From Luteibaculum oceani (GTDB lineage Bacteria > Bacteroidota > Bacteroidia > Flavobacteriales_D > Luteibaculaceae), in NCBI RefSeq assembly GCF_007995015.1, contig NZ_VORB01000002.1, positions 1 through 64,000 of the forward strand: a DNA stretch of 64,000 bases, in the 5' to 3' direction. This document shows positions 22,442-33,300 of this stretch, piece after piece (the stretch's first letter is position 1; every line of letters begins with the position of its first letter). A model generated the notes under the pieces. The model was not told where the DNA came from and ran no database searches. It saw only the letters and a list, made by a program, of their open reading frames with translations. A program made the translations under genes and the position numbers.

Positions 22442-23503
22442 ATGAAAACACCAAGCTCATCAACCAAAAAACCAGTGATCAAATGTGTCGTTTGGGACCT
22501 GGATAACACCTTGTGGAACGGCGTGCTTTTGGAGCATGATGAACTGCAATTGCGAGATGGAATAAAAGAAATTATTCAAACTCTAGACCAATGGGGAATA
22601 ATCAATAGTATTTCTAGTAAAAATAATTTTGATGATGCCAAGGCGAAGTTGGAATCATACGGATTGTGGGAATACTTTCTGTACCCACAAATTTCATGGG
22701 ATTTAAAATCCAATGCTATTTCTACGATACAGGAAAAATTAAACATAGGATTCGATGCAATCGCATTTATTGATGATCAAGCATTTGAGCGCGAAGAAGT
22801 GAATTTCGTTCACCATAAGGTACACTGCTACGATATAGATATTATACCTCAAATACTCCATCAGTTTAAGCCTCGGTTTATTACACCAGAATCTTCGTTG
22901 AGGAGAAAAATGTATCTAGATGATGAGGTTCGTAACAACGAGGAAAAAGAAATAGGTAATAACCAAGCATTTCTAAAATCCTTAGACCTAGATTTTCGTA
23001 TTACACGCGCTACTGTTGACGATTTACAGCGCGTTGAGGAACTGACCATTAGAACTAATCAGTTAAATGCCACTGGGTATTCCTACTCCTACGATGAACT
23101 TGAAACTTTAATTCATTCTCCAAACCATATGTTGCTTGTTGCCGAGCTTACCGATCGATATGGTAGCTACGGAAAAATAGGTGTTGCAATGGCTGAGTTT
23201 AACCAAGGAATCTGGAATTTAAAGCTTTTGTTAATGAGCTGCCGGGTGATGTCGCGTGGTGTGGGAGGCGTTTTGCTTTCGTATATCATGCACAAAGCAA
23301 AGTCCCAAAATACGAGACTGCAAGCCGAATTCCTACCCACGGATAGAAACAGACTGATGTATGTAACCTACAAATTCTCGGGTTTTACAGAGGCTGGGAA
23401 GTTAGAAAATGGAGGAGTAGTACTGGAACATAACCTAGAGAAGATTCCAGCATACCCCGAATATATAAAAGTGCAAACTCCTGATTTACAAGCTACATCA
23501 TGA
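22442..23503 (+). CDS. FkbH-like HAD protein, glyceryl-ACP formation
   Basis: This 353-aa protein has the two-part FkbH build. The N-terminal HAD phosphatase-like domain carries WDLDNTLWNG near residue 16 and FIDDQAFEREE near residue 108. The C-terminal GNAT-like domain has RTNQLNATG and the Cys267 motif LLMSCRVMSRG. FkbH proteins take 1,3-bisphosphoglycerate, remove a phosphate and load the glyceryl group on an ACP, the first step of the hydroxymalonyl-ACP route. ATG 22442 is chosen over the in-frame GTG 22436; it lies 10 nt after the KASIII-like gene. The stop overlaps the ATG of the PKS gene by 4 nt. No O-methyltransferase gene (FkbG) is nearby, so the unit should stay as hydroxymalonyl. 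Confidence 0.93.
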   Translation: MKTPSSSTKKPVIKCVVWDLDNTLWNGVLLEHDELQLRDGIKEIIQTLDQWGIINSISSKNNFDDAKAKLESYGLWEYFLYPQISWDLKSNAISTIQEKLNIGFDAIAFIDDQAFEREEVNFVHHKVHCYDIDIIPQILHQFKPRFITPESSLRRKMYLDDEVRNNEEKEIGNNQAFLKSLDLDFRITRATVDDLQRVEELTIRTNQLNATGYSYSYDELETLIHSPNHMLLVAELTDRYGSYGKIGVAMAEFNQGIWNLKLLLMSCRVMSRGVGGVLLSYIMHKAKSQNTRLQAEFLPTDRNRLMYVTYKFSGFTEAGKLENGGVVLEHNLEKIPAYPEYIKVQTPDLQATS

Positions 23504-26500
23504 AAGATATTGCAATAATTGGAATGGCTGGAAGGTTTCCGGAGGCCAAAAACATTCAGGAATTTCGACAAAATTTAATCGAGGGAGTTGATAGCGTTAG
23601 AGAACCCGATCACCATCGATTAGCCAATACCAGTTGTGATTTATCAAAATCCTATATGCCACTTGGATTTGTCGACGATATAGATCGTTTTGATCACAAA
23701 TTCTTTAATATCTCCAAGTCTGAGGCCATTCACATGGATCCACATCAACGGTTGTTGTTAGAAGTGGCGTACGAGGCGTTGGAGAACACTGGATATCCGA
23801 TGGAGCATTTCCACGGTTCAGAAACAGCAGTTTTCATAGGAGATACCGATCAGGAGTACTATAGGTTGGCTACAGTTTTCGACCCGACCCTGGTAACTGG
23901 AAGTTCAAGCGCAACCACGGCAGGCCGCATATCTCGACACTTTAATTTAAGAGGAGTTGCAACCATGTTGGATACTGCTTGTTCCTCTTCCTTATTGGCC
24001 GTGCACATGGGCTGTAAGGAAATTATAAACGGAGATGCATCCATGAGTTTAGCTTGTGGAGTGCGACTCATTATTCAACCCGAGGAAAAAAAGGAGGGCG
24101 TTGATTTAGGCATAATGTCTTCCGATGGAAAAACGAGAAGCTTTTCCGAGGATGCCAATGGAACGGGTGCAGGTGAGGCCGTTGGAGCTGTATTGCTTAA
24201 ATCCTTGGAAAAAGCCGAAGCTGATGGGGATATCATTTATGCAGTTATTAAGGGTTCTGCGGCCAATCAAGACGCTCAGTTATCGGGTAGTTTAACCGCC
24301 CCCAGTTCTCAAGCGCAGGCAGAAGTCATAAAAAAAGCTTGGGACAAGGCACAGATAGATCCGACCAACATAGATTTTATTGAAACTCATGGGTCGGGAA
24401 CAAAATTAGGCGACCCTATTGAGGTTGGAGGAATAGATCAGGCCTTTGCTGATATGGATAAACCGCTAAACAGCGTAAAAATCTCCTCTGTAAAGTCAAA
24501 TATAGCTCATACCGGCGGTGCTGCAGGGATCAGTGGCCTGATTAAAGCGGTTTTAGCGCTGCAGTTTGGTGAGCATTACCCCTCTTTGCACTACCATAAA
24601 CCCAATCCTTTTATCAATTTCGATGCGTCGGTTTGCCAGGTGCAAACAAAGTACGAAAAGTGGGAGGTGTCTCAAAACCTTCGCCAGTGTGGCGTTAGCT
24701 CTTTCGGTCTCAGCGGCACCAACGTTCACGTGGTTGTTGAACAAGCACCTGAAATAAAATGGCCGAAAGCCAAAAATTGTATTCTTGCTTTTTCGGCTAA
24801 AAGCCAAGAAAATTTAATGCTTTTGGATGAGGAAATCAGAGCCCGCCTTGGGGATAAATCTCCAGAAGAAAAAACAGCTGCAGCATATACAGCTTGTACG
24901 GCGCGAACCCAATTGCCAACTAAAGGTTATTTTACCATCTCTGCTACGGGAACTCTTTCAGAATCAAGATATGCTCCTGAGGATCAACTTCCGGCAGAAA
25001 AAATTCTCTTTCTCTTTTCCCCTGATTCTGAAATAACGTCAACTGCTTTTCAACAGCTATGTTCAACTGAAGAAGAAATTTCGATGCTGGCGCAAAAAGC
25101 AATGAAGGTAGTGGGTGAACTTAACCACAATTCAAGAAGGTTTGTAATGCAGCTTGGGCTTTTTAATGCGCTAAAAAGCCGCGCGATTTTATCTGAGAAT
25201 CTACTAGGACTTGGAACTGGAGATTTAGTGGTGGCTTGTATTTTGGAAGAAATGACTTTTGAAGAAGCAATTTCAGAAGCCCACGGATTGGAAGCATGGG
25301 AAGCGCAAAACCTGAAAAAGAAACTTAGATCTCTGATACAAAGAGAAACCGAAGCGCAGAAAACCCTTTTTGTTGAATTGGGAACTACAGGTTGCTTGAG
25401 CAGGCAATTGAATGAATTACCCTATCCCGACAAAGATGAGTCATTGGACCTGATTTGGTTGGACGATGAAGCGTCAGTGGATGAGTTAATGGGGAAAATT
25501 TTCCTGGCTGGTTATCCCGTGAAATGGACAGAAGTATACCATCAACCGCTGCAGAAATATCCCCTTCCTTCTACGCCTTTAGAAAAAATAAGGTGCTGGC
25601 TCAAGCCGGTAAGCACAGGGCAGCATAAAAAGGAAATAGACTCGGTAGATGAAGCTTCCATTGAACTACAACCAAAGGAAGACTTAAGTGCTGTAAATGA
25701 AGAAAAACATAGGGATTTAATACCGGAGTCTTGGACGAAAACGGAACAAAAGGTGGCCGCCATTTGGATTGAGGTTTTAAGTCTGGACTCCATCAGCTTA
25801 ACAGACGATTTCTTTGAATTGGGAGGGCATTCGCTAATGGCCACTCGGGTAATTTCGCGAATAGAAAGTACCTATGGAATTAAGCTAGTTTTTAAAGATA
25901 TATTCACGTTTGCAACGGTAAAAACGCTTGCTCAGGGGATAGATGAGTTGCTGGAATCGGGACAAAAATCCAACCACAAACACCCTATGACAAAGCAACC
26001 GAGACGGCAGGAGTACCCCTTATCTGAAGCCCAAAGAAGACTTTGGCAAATTCATGAAATGAGCCAAGGCAGTAACTTGGCCTATAATCTTCCTGCAGCA
26101 CTAAAAATTAAAGGAAAGTTTGACCTCAATAAAGCGGAGGAAACCCTCAGATTATTGGTGGCAAGACATGATTCCCTTCGCACCATTTTTGACGAAGATA
26201 AAGGGACGCCATTTCAGCGTGTATTAACGGAAGTTGATTTTCAAATGGAAAAGTCTTCTGGGTCCCTCCAAGATTTGGAAAAAATAAAGTCGGATTTTCT
26301 AAGACCCTTCGATCTTAAAAACGCTCCGTTATGGCGAGTGAGGTGTGTGGAAGTGGCTGAAAATGAATATCTGCTGCTATTCGATATGCATCATATTATC
26401 TCTGACGGGGTATCCTTAGGAATGATTACTTCGGAATTTCTAGAGGCATATCAAGGCAATGAGCTGAATGAATTGGAGTTTCAGTATAGCGATTACGCCC

Positions 26501-27321
26501 TTTGGCAGGAGGCTGCTTTCAGTAATGGTTATATGCAGCAGCAAGAAAGCTATTGGACATCGGTTTTTGAACGTGCTCCAGAGCTTTTGGCATTGCCTTA
26601 TGATTTTAAATCAGAAACTTCAGTTGCTCCAAAGGGGGCGACCTATTCATTTGAAATATCCGAAGAACAGGTTAAGCAGATTAAAAAAACCAGTAATGAA
26701 ATGGGGGGGACTCCATTTATGCATTTACTCGCTTGTTACCATTTAATGCTTAGCAAGTATAGTGGCCAACAAGACTTTACAGTTGGTGTCCCTATTGCAG
26801 GAAGGTCGCAGCAGGCGATGGAGAAAATAGTTGGGATGTTTGTAAACACCCTCCCTTTGAGAAATAGCACGGCGGAAACGGGAAATTTTCAAGCGTTTTT
26901 CGAAACAGTTAAAGTAAACGCGCTCCGAGCTTTTGAGCATCAGGACTACCCATTCGAAAGGGTGGTAGAAAAACTTGGTATGCAAAATGCAAAACTATTC
27001 AATACCCTTTTTGTGTTGCAAAACTTGGGGAAAAAGAAGGTTGAATTGGAGGATATTGAGATTTCATCTTTGCCTTTTTCCAATCAAACGGCTCAATTCG
27101 ATTTGACCATGGAAATCAATGAAAATGGTGCTAATTACCTAGTAAACCTCTATTACAACGCCGAATTATTTGATTCGGTTACAATGGAGCTTATGGCCCA
27201 GAAGTACCTGAAGATTGTTGATCAGACGGTAGATAGCGTGGCCATTGAGATTCATGAAATAGGAGAAGAAAGCAATGAAATATCTGGGAATAGTGCTCCT
27301 GATTTCGAACTAAACTTTTAA
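23500..27321 (+). CDS. PKS-NRPS hybrid protein: KS, inactive AT remnant, T, C
   Basis: This is a 1273-aa protein. The ketosynthase (residues 1 to about 420) keeps its triad: Cys161 in DTACSSS, His297 in ETHGSGT and His337 in NIAHTGG. Residues about 424-703 align with an acyltransferase but are degenerate and short. A carrier domain follows (Ser778 in LGGHSL), then a complete C domain (PLSEAQRRLW near 842, HHIISDG at 964). There is no KR, DH, MT or working AT. The KS should extend the chain from NRPS1 with a two-carbon unit, most likely hydroxymalonyl supplied in trans; without a KR the product would be an alpha-hydroxy-beta-keto thioester. The terminal C domain would join this to the amino acid on the first module of NRPS2, whose own C domain is incomplete. 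The gene starts inside the FkbH-like stop and ends 10 nt before NRPS2. Confidence 0.95.
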   Translation: MKDIAIIGMAGRFPEAKNIQEFRQNLIEGVDSVREPDHHRLANTSCDLSKSYMPLGFVDDIDRFDHKFFNISKSEAIHMDPHQRLLLEVAYEALENTGYPMEHFHGSETAVFIGDTDQEYYRLATVFDPTLVTGSSSATTAGRISRHFNLRGVATMLDTACSSSLLAVHMGCKEIINGDASMSLACGVRLIIQPEEKKEGVDLGIMSSDGKTRSFSEDANGTGAGEAVGAVLLKSLEKAEADGDIIYAVIKGSAANQDAQLSGSLTAPSSQAQAEVIKKAWDKAQIDPTNIDFIETHGSGTKLGDPIEVGGIDQAFADMDKPLNSVKISSVKSNIAHTGGAAGISGLIKAVLALQFGEHYPSLHYHKPNPFINFDASVCQVQTKYEKWEVSQNLRQCGVSSFGLSGTNVHVVVEQAPEIKWPKAKNCILAFSAKSQENLMLLDEEIRARLGDKSPEEKTAAAYTACTARTQLPTKGYFTISATGTLSESRYAPEDQLPAEKILFLFSPDSEITSTAFQQLCSTEEEISMLAQKAMKVVGELNHNSRRFVMQLGLFNALKSRAILSENLLGLGTGDLVVACILEEMTFEEAISEAHGLEAWEAQNLKKKLRSLIQRETEAQKTLFVELGTTGCLSRQLNELPYPDKDESLDLIWLDDEASVDELMGKIFLAGYPVKWTEVYHQPLQKYPLPSTPLEKIRCWLKPVSTGQHKKEIDSVDEASIELQPKEDLSAVNEEKHRDLIPESWTKTEQKVAAIWIEVLSLDSISLTDDFFELGGHSLMATRVISRIESTYGIKLVFKDIFTFATVKTLAQGIDELLESGQKSNHKHPMTKQPRRQEYPLSEAQRRLWQIHEMSQGSNLAYNLPAALKIKGKFDLNKAEETLRLLVARHDSLRTIFDEDKGTPFQRVLTEVDFQMEKSSGSLQDLEKIKSDFLRPFDLKNAPLWRVRCVEVAENEYLLLFDMHHIISDGVSLGMITSEFLEAYQGNELNELEFQYSDYALWQEAAFSNGYMQQQESYWTSVFERAPELLALPYDFKSETSVAPKGATYSFEISEEQVKQIKKTSNEMGGTPFMHLLACYHLMLSKYSGQQDFTVGVPIAGRSQQAMEKIVGMFVNTLPLRNSTAETGNFQAFFETVKVNALRAFEHQDYPFERVVEKLGMQNAKLFNTLFVLQNLGKKKVELEDIEISSLPFSNQTAQFDLTMEINENGANYLVNLYYNAELFDSVTMELMAQKYLKIVDQTVDSVAIEIHEIGEESNEISGNSAPDFELNF
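24770..25610 (+). other. Degenerate acyltransferase (pseudo-AT) in the PKS
   Basis: The order of AT landmarks is still visible but each is broken. LFLFSPDS (near residue 503) stands where the FPGQG motif belongs. GLGTGDLVVA (570-579) stands where GHSLGEYAAA belongs, so the catalytic Ser is Gly572. VELGTTG (near 625) replaces VEIGPG. The segment holding the catalytic His is missing, and the whole region is only about 280 residues including the linker. It cannot act as an acyltransferase and may survive as a structural spacer. Confidence 0.85.
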
Positions 27322-27331
27322 TAACCGAAGC

Positions 27332-30300
27332 ATGCGCGAGGACCTACTGCAATCTAAAAAAGCTGTCGATTATTGGTTCAATAAACTCAAAACCCCTATC
27401 GACCCCTTAAGATTAGGAGTTTATACCAATGAGGATAGAACCAGGATAGAACATAAGGAGAAACTTAATTTGGCCATTGGCAAGTTGATAGATCAGCGAA
27501 GCAATAACAAGGATTTTTCGAAATTCATCTTGTTTCAAGCTCCCCTGTTTCTTTTGGGTTCTAAACTGTCGAACTCCGACTTTATTCGAAGCCTTTCTCC
27601 TGCATTGAACGACAATAACCCCAATGGTTTTCTTTTTACGGAGGCCGAAATTTCGGGGGATATGAAGGTGAAAGAATTGTTCAGACATTTGCAAGAGGAC
27701 CTAAAAAAAGCATGGTCTCAGCAATCGGCTGCTGTTGCTGAGCTCAAAACAAAGTTAGAAGCCAATAACTGCGGGTTCGAAGACAATTTTCATTTTGGGT
27801 ATGCGTATGAAAATCTGGCGCCGATTAATGAAACATCCAACTTTGATGTGCAGGTGGCTAGCGAAGGAGGAAACTACTTTATTACGTTTAGGGCCTTTAC
27901 TCAAAATCACAATGAATTTGTTTTAAAGGAGTTGGCATGGTCTTATCAGGAGTTACTGGGTGCTATGCTCCAAAACCCCGAAGCTTCTTTGGGATCTTTA
28001 TCCTTGCTCAGTAAGGATCAATTGAGCCACCTAGATGCATTTAATGAAACCACAAGTAATCTGCCATTTCGATCATTATTAGACTACTTTTTAGAGCAGG
28101 CAGAAAAAACACCAGAAAAAATAGCTCTGGAGGATGCAGTCTGTACCCTAACTTTTGAGCAAACGCTTCGGCAAATTCAGATCCTGCAGAATGAAATGGT
28201 GGCAAGTGATGTTAAGGCTGGGGATGTTGTTGCCGTTTGTGCTCCGAGGTCTGTTCTACAACCCTTAACTCTGTTGGCATGCCAGTCGGTTGGCGCCATC
28301 TATTTACCTATAGACTTCAACAATCCACCGGATAGAACCAATTTTATCGTAGAAGATGCCAATACTAAGCTGGTTATCTCTTCAAAGGATTTTAAAGTAG
28401 ATGTTGACGCTTCCGTTTACCAATGGTCTTTAAACAAATCGCTACCAGAAAAAGAATACCCCTTTGAGCCCATTGCACCTGAAGCCCCCTGTTATATAAT
28501 TTATACGTCGGGCTCTACGGGAAAACCTAAGGGAGTAGTAATCCGCCACGATGCACTTGGAAACTATATTCATAGTATACAAGATCGGCACGACGAGTGG
28601 TTTGCAGAGGAAGATCGTTGCTTAAGTATGGCCAATCCAGCCTTTGATGTTGCCTTATACGAGTATGCTCTTGCTTTTCACACTGGGTGCACGCTTTATG
28701 TTTTAGAGGAAGAACGCGTGGTGAACCCAGAAAAAGTAGCCGAATGTTTACGAAATGAAAAAATCGCGTTTTGTTATCTGCCGCCTATTTATTTGCAGGA
28801 AATTGGTGAGATAATAGCCAATAATCCGCAAGATTTCGTTTTAAAAAAATTGCACGTTGGTTTAGAGGCCATCCTGGATGAAAAACTGCAAAGATTTTTA
28901 GATGCACTACCACAATTAGAGATTTTAAATGGATATGGTCCCAGTGAAATAACAGTGGGATCTAATTATTTTAGGGTTACTTCTCAAGAACCCAAAAAAC
29001 GCGTAGTACCTATTGGTACAGCCATTTTAAATACGCAACTATTTGTATTAGATCGGCACGGACAAAGGGCTCCGGTTGGTGTTGCAGGAGAGCTCTTCGT
29101 CGGGGGAATAGGTTTGGCTATTGAATATTTGAATAGACCCGAATTAACTCGGGAAAAATTCGCTATTCATAAGCACATTCATCCTCATAAAATTTATGCT
29201 ACCGGCGATCGAGTTGTGATGGACAAAGAGGGGAATGTTCATTTTATTGGGAGAATAGATAATCAGCTTAAAATTAGAGGATACCGGGTAGAGCCTGGTG
29301 AAATAGAAAAGGTGTTGATGCAACACGAGGCGGTTTCCGAAGCTCTTGTTGTAGCAGCAAGAAAAGATGGCCAGTTGGAGTTATGTGCCTACTTGGTAAG
29401 TACAGAAACATCACAAACGGTTTTACGTGAATATTTGGGCAGTACCTTACCTGCATATATGATTCCATCGAGTTGGAATTTTATCCCAAGAATCCCTTTA
29501 ACTAGAAATGGAAAACCGGATAGGAAGAATCTCCCTGAGCCTAAATTTTTTATTGAATCTGCCCAAGTTGCCACAGCAGAGACCGAGTTACAAAAACAAA
29601 TTCTAGCTTCGTTCGAAGCGGTTCTCCATTGTAAAATGGGTATTAACGATTCCTTCTTTGATTATGGAGGAAACTCGCTTAAAGCGGCAAAATTGGTGGC
29701 TCACCTTTTTGACAATCACAAGATATCGGTTCCATTTAGATCTGTTTTTCAGTTTTATACGGTTGCAGGATTGGCGGCCTCATTGAGTGCTGATGACCAT
29801 TCTAAATCTATTTATGAAATAGAGAAAGCACCTTCCCTAGCATACTACCCATTATCTCATGCCCAAAAGCGCATGTATTTAACCCAGGCTGTAGATCCTA
29901 AGAGCACCATTTATAACATGCCTGGAGCCTTCTTTATTAACGGAAGGGTAGATTTTGAACGGTTCGAGGATGCCTTTTTAAACCTGATTCAAAGACACGA
30001 AGGACTGCGGACTAGGTTTGTGCAAAAGGAAGGGAGTACTGTTCAAGAAATCATTGATAAAAACGAATTTAAGATCGAGTGGTTAAGCCGTAACGAGGAA
30101 ACTATTGAAGAAGTCTTAACCCGCTTTATACGCCCCTTTGATCTGGCCTCTGGAAATTTACTGAGAATTGGATGTTGCAAATGGTCTACAGATAAATATC
30201 TGATGCTGATAGATATGCATCATATTGTTTCTGATGGAGTTTCAGCCAGTCAGTTTTTACGCGAATTTGATGCCATATACAAAGGCAAACACCTGAAAAC

Positions 30301-33300
30301 TCAGGCCTACCACTATAAGGATTTTGCCTATTGGCTCAATAATCTTTCAGAAAGTACGGTTCAAAAACAGGAGCAATTTTGGAAGGATCAATTACAGGGA
30401 TTGCAACCCTTAGAGCTTCCCTTTGACAAAATACCCGCCGAAGAGGATCATAGCAGGGGTGAAAATTTCGAAGTCCATTTGCCTGCCAAGATTTCCGAAG
30501 ACCTTTTTAACAAAGCGAAAGCATTAAAATCTACTCCATATACACTGGTTCTTAGTGCCTATCAGCTTTTGATAAGTCAATGGGCTAATAAAAAGGATGT
30601 TTCTATAGGGACTGTGTATGCCGGACGACTTAATCCAAAAATGGAAGAGGTTTTGGGGATGTTTGTCAACACTTTGCCCCACCGTTTGGACCTTTCCGAA
30701 GTAGATAGCATAGATGAGTTGATTGAAAAAAATAATCGACTCAGACTTCAGATATATGAGAATCAATGTTATCCTACTGAGGATTTGGCCGAAGTACTGG
30801 AAATTGAAGTTCCCAGACATAAACATCCCTACTTCCAAACCCTCTTTGTATATCAAAACATTGAATTTGATGAGTTCGCATTTGAAGGGTTAGAAATAGA
30901 ACCTATTGCATCAAACGAGAGGGTAGCTAAGTTTGATTTGACCCTGGAGGTAGAAGAAAAAGAAAAGGCCTTTGTACTGCGATTTAATTATCCTGCTTCG
31001 GCATTTCAAAAAACTACAATGGAGCGTTTGGGAGATGGGTTGGTTACCATCCTGAAGAAAATAGCAGATAATTCCCAGTTATCTATTGGCGACGTTTCTT
31101 TTATCCCAGAAAAAGAAGCCGAATTAATGGAGCGGTTTTCTTTTGGAGAAGATATTCCAGCGCCGCCTTTTGCTTCTATTGTAGAGGCTTTTTCCAGTCA
31201 AGTTCTAAAAAATGGAGATCGCATTTGTGTAGAAGACGATACCACCGCACTCAGTTACAAGGAGGTGGATGCAAAATCTAACCAGTTAGCAGCACTTCTA
31301 ATCGAGAGTGGTATAGCACCAGAAGAGTGTGTGGGAATATTACTGCCAAGAAGTATTGATTATCTCATTTGCATTCTAGGGATAATGAAGGCGGGAGGCT
31401 GCTTTGTTCCTTTCGATGTAAATCATCCGAGTAAGCGGATAAAAAACCTTATGAACGATGCGGGTATAAAAAAGATGCTTGCTAACCAAGAGCAAATAGA
31501 AAACCGTAAGAAGGATCAGCTCGAGCTATTAAACCTTTCTGTACTGCCAGAAAAAGAGTACAAGTACCAATTACCAAAAGGAAATCAATTGGCTTATGTG
31601 CTCTATACATCGGGGTCAACGGGGCAGCCTAAAGGTGTGGAGATAGAGCATGCTTCCCTAATGCACACGCTTTGGTCGGAACGAGATATATTAAGATTGA
31701 GTGAAAGTACGGTAACCCTTCAACAAACAAATCCTGTTTTTGATGTAGCCCTTTTGGAGTTCTTTCTTCCGCTTTTGGTAGGTGGAAAATTATTCATCCC
31801 AAACCATGAAAAAGTGTTGGATTTTGAATACCTCATTCCACTTATTAAGAATAAGAAGGTTACCAATTTCCAAGGTACGCCCAGTCTGTACCGAAGCATG
31901 ATTGAGAGCGGGGTAAGGTTGGAAGAAGATCACCATTTATCCGTGATATGTGTGGGAGGAGAATCTCTAGATCCTGCTTTATTCAAATCGCTCAGATCCT
32001 TTGTTGGGGATCGTGTTTTTATCGATAATCACTATGGTCCCACAGAGGCCTCCATTGATGTGATCTGTAACCAGAATCTTCGATCTTTTAACGAAAATAT
32101 TATTGGTAGACCCTATCCCAATACGGAGATTAGAATTTTAAACTGGCAGGATGCCATTTGTGGTGTGGGTACCCCAGGGGAACTATGCATTAGTTCACCA
32201 GGCCTTGCAAGGGGCTATAGAAACGATCCAGAAAAAACGCAAAAGGCCTTTAAATATCATCAACATCTTGGAGGAAAACGATATTACCATACAGGCGATC
32301 TTGCTAAATGGACTAAAGAAGGTGAAATCCACTTTTTAGGCAGAATAGATGATCAGATAAAAATTAGGGGACAGCGAGTAGAGCTGGGAGAAATTTCATC
32401 TCAAATGCGGTCTTTAAATGGAGTTCGGTATAGTCAGGTTCTTCTGCATCAAGATGGAAATGATAAGTTTTTGGTGGGTTATTATAAAGCCGATCGAAAT
32501 GTTGCTTGGAGGGAAGAGCTTTTGGAAATTTTACCTGAGGCAATTGTCCCATGGCACTTTGTTGAAGTAAAAGATTGGCCTTTAACCAGCAACGGGAAAA
32601 CCGATACTCAAAAATTACGCCGTTTAGGACAAAATGTTCTAGTTAGCAAAAAGGGCGAGGTAGTTCTGCCTAAAAATGAGTTGCAGTCTCAGTTATTGGT
32701 GATTTGGAAAGACCTGCTGGATAGAAATAATTTAGGAATAACCGATAATTTTTTTGAGGTAGGCGGGCATAGCTTAAAAGCAACTCAGGTCATATCAAGA
32801 GTGCACAAAGAACTCAAACTCGACTTAAAATTGGCCGATCTTTTTCAGAATCCTACTATTGAAGGGTTGAGTAAAATACTGGAAAAAGGGCAAGCCTTCG
32901 AGACCGAGCAACTAAAGCCCATTGAAAAAGCCGATAGTTATCCGCTATCAGCCGCACAAAGAAGGCTTTTTGTTTTGCATCAATTTCAAGAACAACAATC
33001 TGCCTATAACCTTCCTGCGGCCTTTAAATTAATTGGAGATCTTAACATCAAGGCCCTAGAAAAGGCATACCAGCAATTGGTAGACCGCCATGAGGCACTT
33101 CGAACTTCCTTCCATGTCAAAGATCAACTTCCTGTTCAGGTAATTCACGATAACTTAAAGGTTAATATTCAATTAGAACGCCATCCAACCAAAAGCCCTT
33201 CAGAAATTGAGCGCATAGCTGCTAAGGATGCTGTGGATCCCTTCGACTTGGGGAAAGCACCTCTTATTCGATTAAAGGTGCTGGAGCAACAAGCAAATGA

